From Desulfobacteraceae bacterium (GTDB taxonomy: Bacteria > Desulfobacterota > Desulfobacteria > Desulfobacterales > SURF-7): a stretch of DNA of 51,646 nucleotides. The notes beneath the pieces are model-generated. The model searched no databases. It was not told the DNA's origin and saw only the letters and a program-made list of their open reading frames with translations. Numbering within the stretch: the first letter of the stretch is position 1; each line of letters begins with the position of its first letter. Below are positions 1 through 7,638 of the stretch, in pieces. The translations under genes and the position numbers were made by a program. The stretch lies in contig QZKS01000058.1 of NCBI GenBank assembly GCA_003599865.1, positions 1 through 51,646 of the forward strand, written 5' to 3'.

Positions 1-762
1 GGACTGCACATCCAGGAGGCCTTTGGTAATGATAAAACCGATATCGCCCGGCAGATAATCCATATAGCTGGAAAGATCGATCCCTGAAACATTCAGGTCC
101 AGCGTGGTTTCCATGGAATCGGCGAACGGTTTTGCACTTACATCGGCTGTAATTTTCGTGTCATTGACCTGAAATTTAAGTCCCGGCTTTGTATGGATTT
201 CCAGGTGTTTTTCAAAACTGGAAACAAAGGGAAGGGAAAAGTAAAGGTTTGAAATGGTATGTGTCTTCCGGACAACCTGGTCGTCCACTTTGATTTCTCC
301 ATTCACAATCTGTAAATTGCTGATGGAAAATGGAAAAACGGCTGGACTTTGTTCTTCCGGCGGTTCCGGGGTCTCTTCTTCCGGTTTTCCCAGAAGGTCG
401 GAAAAGTTAAAGGTCGTTTCCGATATCCGGGTGATATGAATGACAGGGGCATCCAGGCTGATCTCTTTCAAGACAAGACCCAGCCGGAAAAGGGAACTCA
501 TCTGGACATTGACAAGAAGGCGGTTGAAGGACAGAAATAAAGAGGTATTATTTTTTTCCGCAACCGAAAAATCTTCTAAAGACAGGGTCAGGGTATAGGG
601 GTTGAATCTTGCCTCCCGGATGGTTACCGGACGTTTCAATGCGTCACTGAGTTTTTCCGGTAGCATCTTCTGAACAAGGTAAGGGATAACGAAAAAGCCG
701 GTCAGGGAATATAGTACAAAAATTACGGCTGCGGCGAGGGACAATTTTTTGTTTCGGCTCAT
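1..762 (-). CDS. DUF748 / AsmA-like envelope protein, N-terminal part
   Basis: An open reading frame runs off the left edge; 254 codons are visible from an ATG at 762. The N-terminus has one membrane anchor (about residues 6-28, rich in A, V, F, L, I). It is followed by a typical DUF748/AsmA beginning: 'RPVTIREARFNPYTLTLS', then 'FNRLLVNVQMSSLFRLG', 'LKEISLDAPVIHITR' and 'FNFSDLL'. Members are long periplasm-facing proteins related to AsmA and are tied to envelope biogenesis or lipid transport; the exact role is usually unknown. A proline/glutamate-rich linker at about residues 125-140 separates the first two beta-rich segments. The ribosome site is weak (AAGAAG upstream of the ATG). The family is recognised from sequence pattern; the C-terminal bulk lies outside the window. 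Confidence 0.8.
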   Translation of the reverse strand, partial: MSRNKKLSLAAAVIFVLYSLTGFFVIPYLVQKMLPEKLSDALKRPVTIREARFNPYTLTLSLEDFSVAEKNNTSLFLSFNRLLVNVQMSSLFRLGLVLKEISLDAPVIHITRISETTFNFSDLLGKPEEETPEPPEEQSPAVFPFSISNLQIVNGEIKVDDQVVRKTHTISNLYFSLPFVSSFEKHLEIHTKPGLKFQVNDTKITADVSAKPFADSMETTLDLNVSGIDLSSYMDYLPGDIGFIITKGLLDVQS

Positions 763-819
763 GATTTTTCTTCTTTATGCGTCCGGGAATGTCATAAAAA
801 GTCGCAAATTGCCTTTTAT

Positions 820-892
820 TGTCATTCTGACGAAAGTCAGAATCCAGTAATCTCAGAAGCTTCTGGATGCCGGATCCGGTCCGGCATGACGG
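820..892. repeat. Dispersed palindromic REP-like repeat
   Basis: Two dyads lie back to back: GTCATTCTGACGAAAGTCAG followed by a TGCCGGATCC/GGTCCGGCA inverted repeat ending in CATGACGG. The second dyad recurs in opposite orientation inside the element at 7639-7777. This is the usual intergenic repeat type of many proteobacterial genomes and could form a cruciform or mRNA hairpin. It lies between two divergently read genes. Confidence 0.7.
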
Positions 893-1058
893 AGATGGGA
901 CTTTTTACGGTTTCATCACTTTTGAGGGTCATCGGTTTTTTTATAAAACCCTTTTTATGCAATACGGAATGGAGTGTCAAGCAGATAGGCAATATAACAA
1001 TCTGCTTTTTACCGGCAGGGTTTTGTTGTAAATTCATTCAATTTCATGTACTGACACC

Positions 1059-1080
1059 TTGAGCATATTGATTTGCTCAA
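1059..1080 (+). promoter_or_regulatory. Inverted repeat upstream of the alpha/beta hydrolase gene
   Basis: TTGAGCA (1059-1065) and TGCTCAA (1074-1080) form a perfect 7-bp dyad with an 8-nt centre, ending 24 nt before the start codon at 1105. It could be an operator or a leader hairpin. No convincing -35/-10 pair was found around it. Confidence 0.4.
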
Positions 1081-1104
1081 AATTACATTCCGTATGGAGG
1101 ATGA

Positions 1105-2304
1105 ATGCCTGACAATCCCGGTAATCTTTCAACAGACCTTCGCGGGGTCGGAAACCTGACCATTGACGCCATCAAGGGTATTACCGATATCGTGGAATCC
1201 CTGCATCAGACCATAGTGGGATTTGCCGGCATGTTCGGATCACCCGGTCAGCTTCGGACAAGGGGTATCACCGGAATGGTCTACCGGAATATCCATTCGG
1301 TGACCGATCTGGTGGGGGACGGAATCGACTCCCTGCTGGGTCAGCTCAGCCAGGTCATCGGTGAAAAGGATTCATCCCCGGCCCGTGAAGCCATCATTGC
1401 CGCCTTGAATGGTGTTCTCGGAGATCATCTTGTCGCCAGGGGCAACCCCCTTGCCATTCCCATGCAGTTTCGAACCGGTGGGAAACCATGGGATGAAAAG
1501 ACATTCGCCGATGCGATCCGGCAATCCAACGGACCATTGGTCATCATGGTCCATGGGGCATGCATGAATGACTTGCAGTGGAAACGAAAAGGACATGATC
1601 ACGGCCAAATGCTTGCCCGCGATCTGGGATTGCTGCCGGTGTATCTGCATTATAATACCGGACTTCATATTTCCGAGAACGGCAGAAAATTTTCCGATCT
1701 TCTGGAAACACTTGTTAAACGATTGCCACAATCGCTTGAACTTTACATCGTCGGCCACAGTATGGGGGGACTTGTTTCCAGAAGCGCCTGCCATTACGGA
1801 AAGGCGTCCGGCCAAACATGGTTGAAGCATCTGCGGAAACTCATATTCCTGGGAACCCCGCATCATGGAGCGCTGCTGGAAAAAGGCGGAAACTGGATCG
1901 ATATCATCCTGCAAATCAGTTCTTACAGTGCTCCTTTTTCCCGGCTGGGAAAAATCCGGAGCAGCGGCGTGACCGACCTGCGTCATGGCAATTTGCTGGA
2001 TGATGATTGGCAGGGACGGGACCGGTTTGCTTTTTCAGGAGATCAGCGAGTACCGGTTCCCTTGCCCGAAAACGTGCAGTGCTGTTCCGTCGCTGCAATC
2101 ATCGGAAAGGAATCCGGCATCATTGGGGACGATCTGATCGGAGACGGTCTTGTGACCGTAAACAGCGCTTTGGGGCGTCATCATGCGCAAATGAATCTTT
2201 GTTTTCCGGATACCCATCAGAAGGTTATCCGCGGGATCCATCACATGGATCTTCTCAGCCATCCGAAAGTTTATGAAACCGTCAAAACCTGGTTGAAACG
2301 GTAA
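1105..2304 (+). CDS. Alpha/beta-hydrolase (lipase/esterase-like)
   Basis: 399 aa. The nucleophile elbow is GHSMGG with Ser219 as the likely catalytic serine, preceded by an oxyanion-type 'VIMVHGACMNDLQW' strand near residue 150. A histidine in 'GIHHMDLLSHP' near residue 380 and an Asp in 'GDDLIGDGLVTV' near 345 are plausible triad partners. This pattern resembles PGAP1/lipase-type hydrolases acting on lipid or ester bonds. The first ~130 residues are a separate, mainly helical region ('NLTIDAIKGITDIVESLHQ') without a clear match. There is no signal peptide, so it is probably cytoplasmic or loosely membrane-associated. The ATG at 1105 was chosen over one at 1101 because it opens this frame and follows GGAGG by 4 nt. 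The substrate cannot be read from the sequence. Confidence 0.82.
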   Translation: MPDNPGNLSTDLRGVGNLTIDAIKGITDIVESLHQTIVGFAGMFGSPGQLRTRGITGMVYRNIHSVTDLVGDGIDSLLGQLSQVIGEKDSSPAREAIIAALNGVLGDHLVARGNPLAIPMQFRTGGKPWDEKTFADAIRQSNGPLVIMVHGACMNDLQWKRKGHDHGQMLARDLGLLPVYLHYNTGLHISENGRKFSDLLETLVKRLPQSLELYIVGHSMGGLVSRSACHYGKASGQTWLKHLRKLIFLGTPHHGALLEKGGNWIDIILQISSYSAPFSRLGKIRSSGVTDLRHGNLLDDDWQGRDRFAFSGDQRVPVPLPENVQCCSVAAIIGKESGIIGDDLIGDGLVTVNSALGRHHAQMNLCFPDTHQKVIRGIHHMDLLSHPKVYETVKTWLKR

Positions 2305-2346
2305 AAACCGTATCCGTTCCGCAAAAAAATCAATTCAAAACCGGCC

Positions 2347-2375
2347 TTGACACTACCACATAGTGGTACTATTAT
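2347..2375 (+). promoter_or_regulatory. Sigma70-type promoter with a palindromic operator in its spacer
   Basis: TTGACA (2347-2352) and TATTAT (2370-2375) are separated by exactly 17 nt. The spacer holds the perfect inverted repeat TACCAC-ATA-GTGGTA (2354-2368). A protein bound there would block polymerase directly. The gene for the large HTH protein lies 310 bp downstream, so autoregulation is a natural hypothesis; no regulator has been shown to bind. Confidence 0.72.
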
Positions 2376-2462
2376 CCGATTATGGATTCATGTAAAGCCT
2401 CGTTGGTTTTCATGGTTCAGTGTGATCTTGAACCGACATGGCAGAAAAAAAGGAGGAGTCCC

Positions 2463-2639
2463 ATGAGAAAATCAATTCCCATCAAAGCTAGGAGCTGTTG
2501 CCTGCATGAAAAGGAACGGGTTGTGAATGAACTTCAATTTTGTGAATTTAGCGCTTTAACACCGGAGCAGCGCTCTGGGTGTTTTCAGCAGGTGGCAAGA
2601 AGCAGCGGGGAGCGTGCCAAAGAGTGTTTATATAGCTGA
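2463..2639 (+). CDS. Small cysteine-rich protein of unknown function
   Basis: 58 aa. The start is the ATG at 2463 because AGGAGG sits 6-7 nt upstream; an ATG at 2382 in the same frame lies directly behind the -10 box without a ribosome site. Five cysteines (12, 13, 27, 40, 55) in so short a chain suggest metal binding or disulfides, but no known zinc-finger spacing was recognised. Charge is mixed and there is no membrane segment. It is the first gene behind the palindrome-bearing promoter and 45 nt ahead of the HTH gene, so the two are probably co-transcribed. The function is unknown. Confidence 0.6.
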   Translation: MRKSIPIKARSCCLHEKERVVNELQFCEFSALTPEQRSGCFQQVARSSGERAKECLYS

Positions 2640-2684
2640 TCGGTGCGATCCCGGAATGAAGATTGCGTTTAACAATAAACAGAC

Positions 2685-4067
2685 ATGAGATTGTTTGACG
2701 GAATGAATATTCTGACCAAAAAAAGAGTGAAATTGACTCGTTCCGTTCTGGAGGATTTTCATCGGAATGCGGCAAAAGACGGCCTGTCTGTGCTTTCCAG
2801 GCAGACAGGCCTTTCTTATGGGCTCTTGTACAATATCGCACACGGCAGGGTGAAAACGCTGTCCATCAGGGATTACCGGATCATTTTTAACAAAGACCCG
2901 ATCGTGCAGATGCCGGATCGAAGAGACGGAACATATTTCCGGGATATGGTCAAGCTTTGGCTGTATCTGAACAATGATCAAAGCGAGAGCGGCCTGTACC
3001 AGGAGTTTTTTGACGGGAAAAAGAAATATAAAAAAACGGATTATCGAATTTTTACCGGTGAAATCGATACGGTCGAGCCACGGCTGGAAGAACGCATGGA
3101 GCAAAAGTTTTTTGCCCAGAGGCTTGACCGGACCAAGATTCAAAGCTGGATTGAAGATCTGAACGCCGGCAGCCGGAAGAAACGCGTTCCCTATCCGGAA
3201 ATCAAACCGATTCTTGAGTTTATACACCAGACCACTGGTATCCATCCCACATTTTTGCTGAAACAGAGTGTAAAACGATATGAAGAGGGAAACCTTCATA
3301 CCGTGTCCGGACAGATATACGAGCGTGTCCTATCGATCAGAAACGAAATCCGGCAGTACCTGGACTCCGGTCAGACGCCCGACCGGGAAAAGATGCGGGA
3401 CAACATATTGGGAAAACGGCCGGACTTTATCCCATTTTATGAAGTCGAGGACAAACTGGATTTTTTGCGCGAATACGGCGGACAATATCCCAAAAAATAT
3501 CTTGGCCGGGGGATCGGTTATTACCGGAAAAAGAAAATCAAAAGTATTGCCCCATGGCGTCTGGCAAAAATTGACGAGGATTGCCGGGATATTATCCGCA
3601 AAAAAACCGGGCTTCCGCTTTCATCCCTGCCGGCAATGTTCATGAAACAGGAGGTCGGCAAGCTGTTATCGGTATTAAAAAGAATCTCCATTCAACAGGT
3701 CTGCGACACCAACGACGTTGAATTTGAAGCCGATATCATCAAACAGATTACCCTGGGGCACGAGCAATACCGGAACCGGAATCAGGTGCTGGTGCGGTTT
3801 GATGAGGCTGCCCGGTATCTGAAAATGAAGCAGAAAGCATTTGATTACATGGTTGCCAATCACAGCGGGCTCTTCAAGAAAATTGCGGTTCGAAAGGAAC
3901 AGGGCTGGTATATTCCGGACATCTATCTGGACACACTTAAAAAAGTGATTGGTTTTTCCCTGATCAAAGGAAAATACAATTTTCTGGTTTCCCGGAAAAA
4001 GGAAGGCCGCCCGGCATGCTATGTTTCGGTATCTGCCGCTGTTGTCTCTTCCGGTTCATCATCCTGA
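2685..4067 (+). CDS. Large DNA-binding-like (helix-turn-helix) protein
   Basis: 460 aa, basic. Residues ~25-60 ('LSRQTGLSYGLLYNIAHGRV') read as a helix-turn-helix of the Xre/Cro style with a short turn. A second possible DNA-binding segment near residues 370-425 ('FDEAARYLKMKQKAFDYMV', then 'GWYIPDIYLDTLKKV') resembles an excisionase-like winged helix. The middle is rich in K, R and Y without a recognised domain. There is no enzyme motif and no membrane segment. A strong ribosome site is lacking; an ATG at 2703 is an alternative start. It follows the small Cys-rich gene behind a promoter containing a perfect dyad. It may be a regulator of that operon; I do not recognise the family. Confidence 0.65.
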   Translation: MRLFDGMNILTKKRVKLTRSVLEDFHRNAAKDGLSVLSRQTGLSYGLLYNIAHGRVKTLSIRDYRIIFNKDPIVQMPDRRDGTYFRDMVKLWLYLNNDQSESGLYQEFFDGKKKYKKTDYRIFTGEIDTVEPRLEERMEQKFFAQRLDRTKIQSWIEDLNAGSRKKRVPYPEIKPILEFIHQTTGIHPTFLLKQSVKRYEEGNLHTVSGQIYERVLSIRNEIRQYLDSGQTPDREKMRDNILGKRPDFIPFYEVEDKLDFLREYGGQYPKKYLGRGIGYYRKKKIKSIAPWRLAKIDEDCRDIIRKKTGLPLSSLPAMFMKQEVGKLLSVLKRISIQQVCDTNDVEFEADIIKQITLGHEQYRNRNQVLVRFDEAARYLKMKQKAFDYMVANHSGLFKKIAVRKEQGWYIPDIYLDTLKKVIGFSLIKGKYNFLVSRKKEGRPACYVSVSAAVVSSGSSS

Positions 4068-4093
4068 ATGAACCGTACATTTTTAATTCCGTA

Positions 4094-4122
4094 TTGCAAT
4101 AGTCGATTGTCGACAATATAAT
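4094..4122 (+). promoter_or_regulatory. Promoter with 12-bp palindrome upstream of alkB-like gene
   Basis: TTGCAA (4094-4099) and a perfect TATAAT (4117-4122) are spaced by 17 nt. The perfect palindrome ATTGTCGACAAT occupies 4106-4117 and touches the first base of the -10. TTGTnnACAA dyads are typical of GntR-family (FadR-like) operators, so repression relieved by a fatty acid, acyl-CoA or similar ligand is plausible. The regulator is not identifiable in this window. Confidence 0.68.
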
Positions 4123-4176
4123 ATGTGCAAAGTCAGGACCGGTTCTGCCGTCAATCCGTCACACTAAGGAGATATT

Positions 4177-5226
4177 GTGGATATTTTGTCATTTTATCTG
4201 GTTTACCTGGTTCCGTTCAGCGTCATTGCAGGGTATATGCTGGGAGGTGCCTACACCTTTCTGACACCGGTGGTTGTTTTTTTGATCGTTCCGCTTCTGG
4301 ATATCGTGATCGGAAAAGACACCGGAAATATACCGGAGGACCGGACCCGGGAGATGGAAGAGGTATTCGGATACCGTCTTGCGACATGGTTTTGCGCGCC
4401 CGTTCAGATGGGCCTGGTATTTTGGGGTGCCTATGTCGTTACCTATGAAGAACTTACTTTTCTCGAATGTTGCGGATTCGTCTTTTCCATGGGAACGTCA
4501 TCCGGTGTTCTGGGGATCAATGTGGCCCATGAGCTTGCCCATCGGGTGAATACAAAACTGGAACCCGGCCTTTCCCGGCTCATGCTGTGGAGTGTCCTTT
4601 ATATGCACTGGGGTCTGGAGCACGTAGTGGGGCATCACCGCATGGTCGCCACCCCGGAAGATCCGGCAACCGCACGATTTGGAGAATCGTTTTACCGGTT
4701 TCTGCCGAGGACTGTTTTCGGCGGATTCAACAGTGCCTGGTCGTTTGAGGCCGAGCGGCTCGGCCGGGCCGGAAAACCGGCCTGGAGTCCGGAAAACCGG
4801 ATCGCTGTCGCGCTTCTTTTTCAGACCTCCCTGCTGATCCTGATTGCATTGGTTTTTGGCGGGCTCGCGCTGATATACTGGATACTGCAGGCGGCGATAG
4901 CCATTACCCTGCTGGAAATTGTGAACTATATCGAACACTATGGACTCTTGCGAAAACAGACCGGAGAAAACAGATATGAACCGGTAAAACCCCGGCATTC
5001 CTGGAACTCCAGCAACTGGCTGACCAACCGTTTTTTGTTCAATCTGCAGCGGCATTCCGATCACCATTATAAACCGGGGCGCCGCTATCAGGTGCTGCGG
5101 CACCACGATGAAAGCCCCCAACTGCCGACCGGTTACGCTGGAATGATCCTCCTGGCAGCGGTTCCCCGCTTGTGGCGGTCTGTCATGGATCCAAAGGTGG
5201 AAGCAGGCAGGGGAAGATCCGATTGA
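4177..5226 (+). CDS. alkB: AlkB-type membrane alkane/fatty-acid hydroxylase
   Basis: 349 aa, GTG start with AAGGAG 5 nt upstream. It is an integral-membrane di-iron oxygenase: hydrophobic helices fill residues ~1-110 and 205-255. All family histidine motifs are present: HELAHR (H118, H122), EHVVGHH (H149, H153, H154), the signature NYIEHYGL (H254) and QRHSDHH (H293, H296, H297), with the associated 'VATPEDPATARF'. Known enzymes use O2 and electrons from rubredoxin to hydroxylate terminal methyl groups of alkanes. No rubredoxin or rubredoxin reductase gene is adjacent. The gene is single, behind its own promoter with a dyad operator, and converges on pcm. Length is slightly under the ~400 aa of classical AlkB. 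The substrate could also be a lipid or other medium/long-chain compound. Confidence 0.9.
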   Translation: MDILSFYLVYLVPFSVIAGYMLGGAYTFLTPVVVFLIVPLLDIVIGKDTGNIPEDRTREMEEVFGYRLATWFCAPVQMGLVFWGAYVVTYEELTFLECCGFVFSMGTSSGVLGINVAHELAHRVNTKLEPGLSRLMLWSVLYMHWGLEHVVGHHRMVATPEDPATARFGESFYRFLPRTVFGGFNSAWSFEAERLGRAGKPAWSPENRIAVALLFQTSLLILIALVFGGLALIYWILQAAIAITLLEIVNYIEHYGLLRKQTGENRYEPVKPRHSWNSSNWLTNRFLFNLQRHSDHHYKPGRRYQVLRHHDESPQLPTGYAGMILLAAVPRLWRSVMDPKVEAGRGRSD

Positions 5227-5247
5227 CCGGTTGAATGGGAACTGTGT

Positions 5248-5973
5248 TTAATAGGTTTTGCCGTTCTCTCCCATCATGGGCACAAACCGGACAGGAATGA
5301 CTTCCTTTTCACGGATTTTTCCTTTTTCCTTGACCAGCAGAACCAGTCGCTGGTCATAGGCTTCCCCTACCGGAATGATCATCTTGCCCCCTTCCGCCAG
5401 CTGTTCCTTCAGGGGTTCGGGAATATGGGTAGGGGCGCAGGTCACGATGATCGCATCAAACGGGCTGTGTTCCTTCCATCCCTGATACCCGTCTCCGATT
5501 TTGACCTGAACGTTCCGGTATCCCCGTTCCGCCAGCAGGTTCTGTGACCGCTTACCAAGGCTTTCGATGATTTCAATGGTGTATACCTGTTTGTATAACT
5601 GGGCCAGTATCGCCGCCTGATATCCGGAACCGGTCCCGATTTCCAGGACGGTTTGATCCGGATCCGGGTTCAGAATTTCGGTCATGAGCGCAACAATATA
5701 GGGCTGGGAAATGGTCTGGTCCTCGCCAATGGGAAGCGGATGGTCATTGTAGGCAAGATTCCGGTTTTTTTCCGGAACAAACCGATGGCGGGGGACCGTT
5801 TTCAGCGCATCCAGCACACGCGGATGGAAAATGCCCCTGCTTTCAATCTGATTTTTGACCATTTCATGGCGAAGACGGGTGTACTCTTCTTCTTTTGGTT
5901 CGGATGCGACACAACAGACAGAACAAAATGAGTAAACGCAAAGACAGATGATGATATGAAATCGTTTTGTCAT
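5248..5973 (-). CDS. pcm: Protein-L-isoaspartate O-methyltransferase with signal peptide
   Basis: 241 aa. It methylates L-isoaspartyl residues using S-adenosylmethionine to start repair of aged proteins. Diagnostic parts are 'MVKNQIESRGI', 'VPRHRFVP', 'PIGEDQTISQPYIVALMTE', the SAM-binding 'VLEIGTGSGYQAAIL' and 'GDGYQGW'. The first ~24 residues are a hydrophobic, Cys-rich leader ahead of 'SEPKEEEY', which the classical cytoplasmic enzyme lacks, so this version is probably exported, perhaps as a lipoprotein. AAGGAGAG precedes the ATG. About 270 bp covering the start and the first ~80 codons are duplicated near 9.6-9.86 kb with only about nine mismatches in the coding part. Confidence 0.9.
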   Translation of the reverse strand: MTKRFHIIICLCVYSFCSVCCVASEPKEEEYTRLRHEMVKNQIESRGIFHPRVLDALKTVPRHRFVPEKNRNLAYNDHPLPIGEDQTISQPYIVALMTEILNPDPDQTVLEIGTGSGYQAAILAQLYKQVYTIEIIESLGKRSQNLLAERGYRNVQVKIGDGYQGWKEHSPFDAIIVTCAPTHIPEPLKEQLAEGGKMIIPVGEAYDQRLVLLVKEKGKIREKEVIPVRFVPMMGENGKTY

Positions 5974-6001
5974 GGGGTTCTCTCCTTTTTTGTGTGGTCA
6001 G
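5727..6001. repeat. Direct duplication of the pcm 5' end (left copy)
   Basis: This segment (promoter-proximal region plus the first ~82 codons of pcm) recurs in the same orientation at 9587-9859. The 245-bp coding part aligns without gaps at roughly 96% identity by eye. The two copies bound the AT-rich island at 6.0-9.59 kb, as expected if the island arrived by recombination or insertion that reconstituted the pcm start. Confidence 0.85.
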
Positions 6002-6242
6002 AAAACTGCATTGGTCCCTTAATCCGGCCATATGGCCCATTTTAAAAAAAACAGTATCTCAAAGCAATACGTTACAATGAAATGGTTGGATCATGGTAAG
6101 TAATTTTCGCAATCATTGAGATAAGATGCTTAAAAAATATTTGAGTAATGGGTAGATTGATTTTTTTATTCAAATCATTGGTTGTTTACAAATTAAAAAA
6201 ATGAATATATGTAATGAGCATTAAGCACTAAGGAGTATAAAA

Positions 6243-6689
6243 ATGAAAATATATACAATAGGTTATGAAGGGATTAATGCAAAATCCTTCATGGCGTGGT
6301 TGAGAAATTACAAAATTGATATTGTGGCTGATATTAGGTATAGACCTCTTAGTCGGAAAAAAGGATTTTCTAAAAATTGTCTTCGAGAAAGTCTTTCAGA
6401 GAATGATATCGAATATTTAGGATTTCCTTCATTAGGAGTTCCTAAGGAAATACGTGATGAATTAAAGGATACAGGTAACTATAAATCCTTTTTTAAAAAA
6501 TATAGAGAATCGTTAACCTCTAAGAACGAAGAATTATTCGAACTGTTTGACAAAATTCAATCTGGGAAACGTATAGCACTATTATGTTTTGAACATGACC
6601 CCAATAAGTGTCACCGAGTTATCTTGGCTGAACAGATAAAAAAAATGAGCAACAATGGATTTGAGATTAGTCATTTGAATCCTTTTTAA
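6243..6689 (+). CDS. DUF488 family protein
   Basis: 148 aa, ATG with AAGGAG seven nt upstream. The family pattern is clear: 'IYTIGYEG' at the start, 'DIVADIRYRPLSRKKGFSK' in the middle, 'YLGFPSLGVP', and the C-terminal cysteine-containing 'RIALLCFEHDPNKCHR'. DUF488 proteins are cytoplasmic and widespread, and often sit in accessory regions; the biochemical role is not established, though the conserved Arg and Cys-His pairs suggest an enzyme. It is strongly AT-rich and converges on the next gene with a 6-nt gap, a pairing suggesting a two-gene functional unit. Confidence 0.85.
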   Translation: MKIYTIGYEGINAKSFMAWLRNYKIDIVADIRYRPLSRKKGFSKNCLRESLSENDIEYLGFPSLGVPKEIRDELKDTGNYKSFFKKYRESLTSKNEELFELFDKIQSGKRIALLCFEHDPNKCHRVILAEQIKKMSNNGFEISHLNPF

Positions 6690-6695
6690 TTACAG

Positions 6696-7484
6696 CTAAA
6701 AAAGTAGTTGTTGCCTCCTTCTGGGTGGATAAAATATACCTAATATACAAAAAATATTTTGCCATTTTGCGATGTTACCCAAAATTAAATAAGGTTCCCT
6801 TTTTGGACTGCAGATGTTCGTAACTTTATCTGTTATTTTTTGTTCCCAATCAATATTCTTTTTCACCTTTCTATACAATTGCCCGAACTCCCAATCGAGG
6901 ATACTCATATTATGGGTTTTACAATATTTATTGTAGCACCTGAATCTAAGTACTAATCTAAATGGTAAAAGATCTATATCTTTAGGTTGCTCAAACAATC
7001 CCATTTGGGCGAGAACACCGTTTTTTTTAATCTCAGCCTCTGCAATCTCTTCGGTAGTCTTTTTTTCAATGATAAAGTCTAATATTTCTTTTGGTTTAAC
7101 AATGCCAAGCGAAGTTTTATTTTGTTTTTGTGCCAGTAATAGATCTTCAACGGAATCAAATACTGTATTCTCATTAATGATCCATTTTGCACGTTCATTC
7201 CAATCATCGCTTGTGCCAATTACATCTCCAATTTCAATTGTGTTTTCAATAGGATTATAACTTTCAGGCCTTGAATCGGAGTTGGCCTTAACAATTTTTG
7301 TTTTTATCCACTGATATTTTTTGAACTGAAATTCACCAGTTAAGTATCGATACCTAATTGGATATAATCTGATTAATTTTTTAGTGGATTCTTGGATACC
7401 TGCAGTACAAACAGTCTCAGTATATTTTTTGCTGATTTCAGGATAGGTTTTTACTAAAACTAAGATATTTTGTTTATCTTCCAT
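6696..7484 (-). CDS. Conserved-looking partner of DUF488, unknown function
   Basis: 262 aa, cytoplasmic. Recognisable blocks are 'VCTAGIQESTKKLIRLYPI' with 'QFKKYQWIKTKI' near the N-terminus, a 'MGLFEQPKDIDLLPF' linker, a 'RFRCYNKYCKTHNMSILDWE' segment at ~195-215 and the C-terminal 'LGIFYPPRRRQ'. The C-x3-C-x2-H spacing followed by DWE looks like a metal-binding or nuclease-like knuckle; that reading is inference. In my memory of similar sequences, genes with this Cys-His-DWE block occur next to DUF488 genes, which supports a linked function. The ribosome site is weak (AAAGGA about 16 nt upstream). AT-rich like the rest of the island. Confidence 0.7.
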   Translation of the reverse strand: MEDKQNILVLVKTYPEISKKYTETVCTAGIQESTKKLIRLYPIRYRYLTGEFQFKKYQWIKTKIVKANSDSRPESYNPIENTIEIGDVIGTSDDWNERAKWIINENTVFDSVEDLLLAQKQNKTSLGIVKPKEILDFIIEKKTTEEIAEAEIKKNGVLAQMGLFEQPKDIDLLPFRLVLRFRCYNKYCKTHNMSILDWEFGQLYRKVKKNIDWEQKITDKVTNICSPKREPYLILGNIAKWQNIFCILGIFYPPRRRQQLLF

Positions 7485-7584
7485 GATTTTTTATTAAAAA
7501 TCCTTTAAGAAGTATATTAAAAACAGTAACCCAATTGATCTGATTTCGTGATTTCGTTTGAGATACGTATATATATCATAATAA

Positions 7585-7614
7585 TTCCATATAATAACAA
7601 ATTGTTATTGTCAA
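7585..7614 (-). promoter_or_regulatory. Possible promoter with palindrome for the leftward DUF488-partner gene
   Basis: Read leftward, TTGACA (7614-7609) is followed after 17 nt by the weak hexamer TATGGA (7591-7586). The spacer contains the 17-bp palindrome AATAACAA-A-TTGTTATT (7593-7609). The poor -10 keeps confidence low, but a dyad inside the spacer matches the design seen at 2347 and 4094. Confidence 0.35.
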
Positions 7615-7638
7615 TAACGTAGTTGCGAAGGGGTGTGA

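Noticed and set aside
837-1037. 66-codon minus-strand frame over the REP-like repeat
   Set aside because: It starts inside a dispersed palindrome and has no ribosome site or family features.
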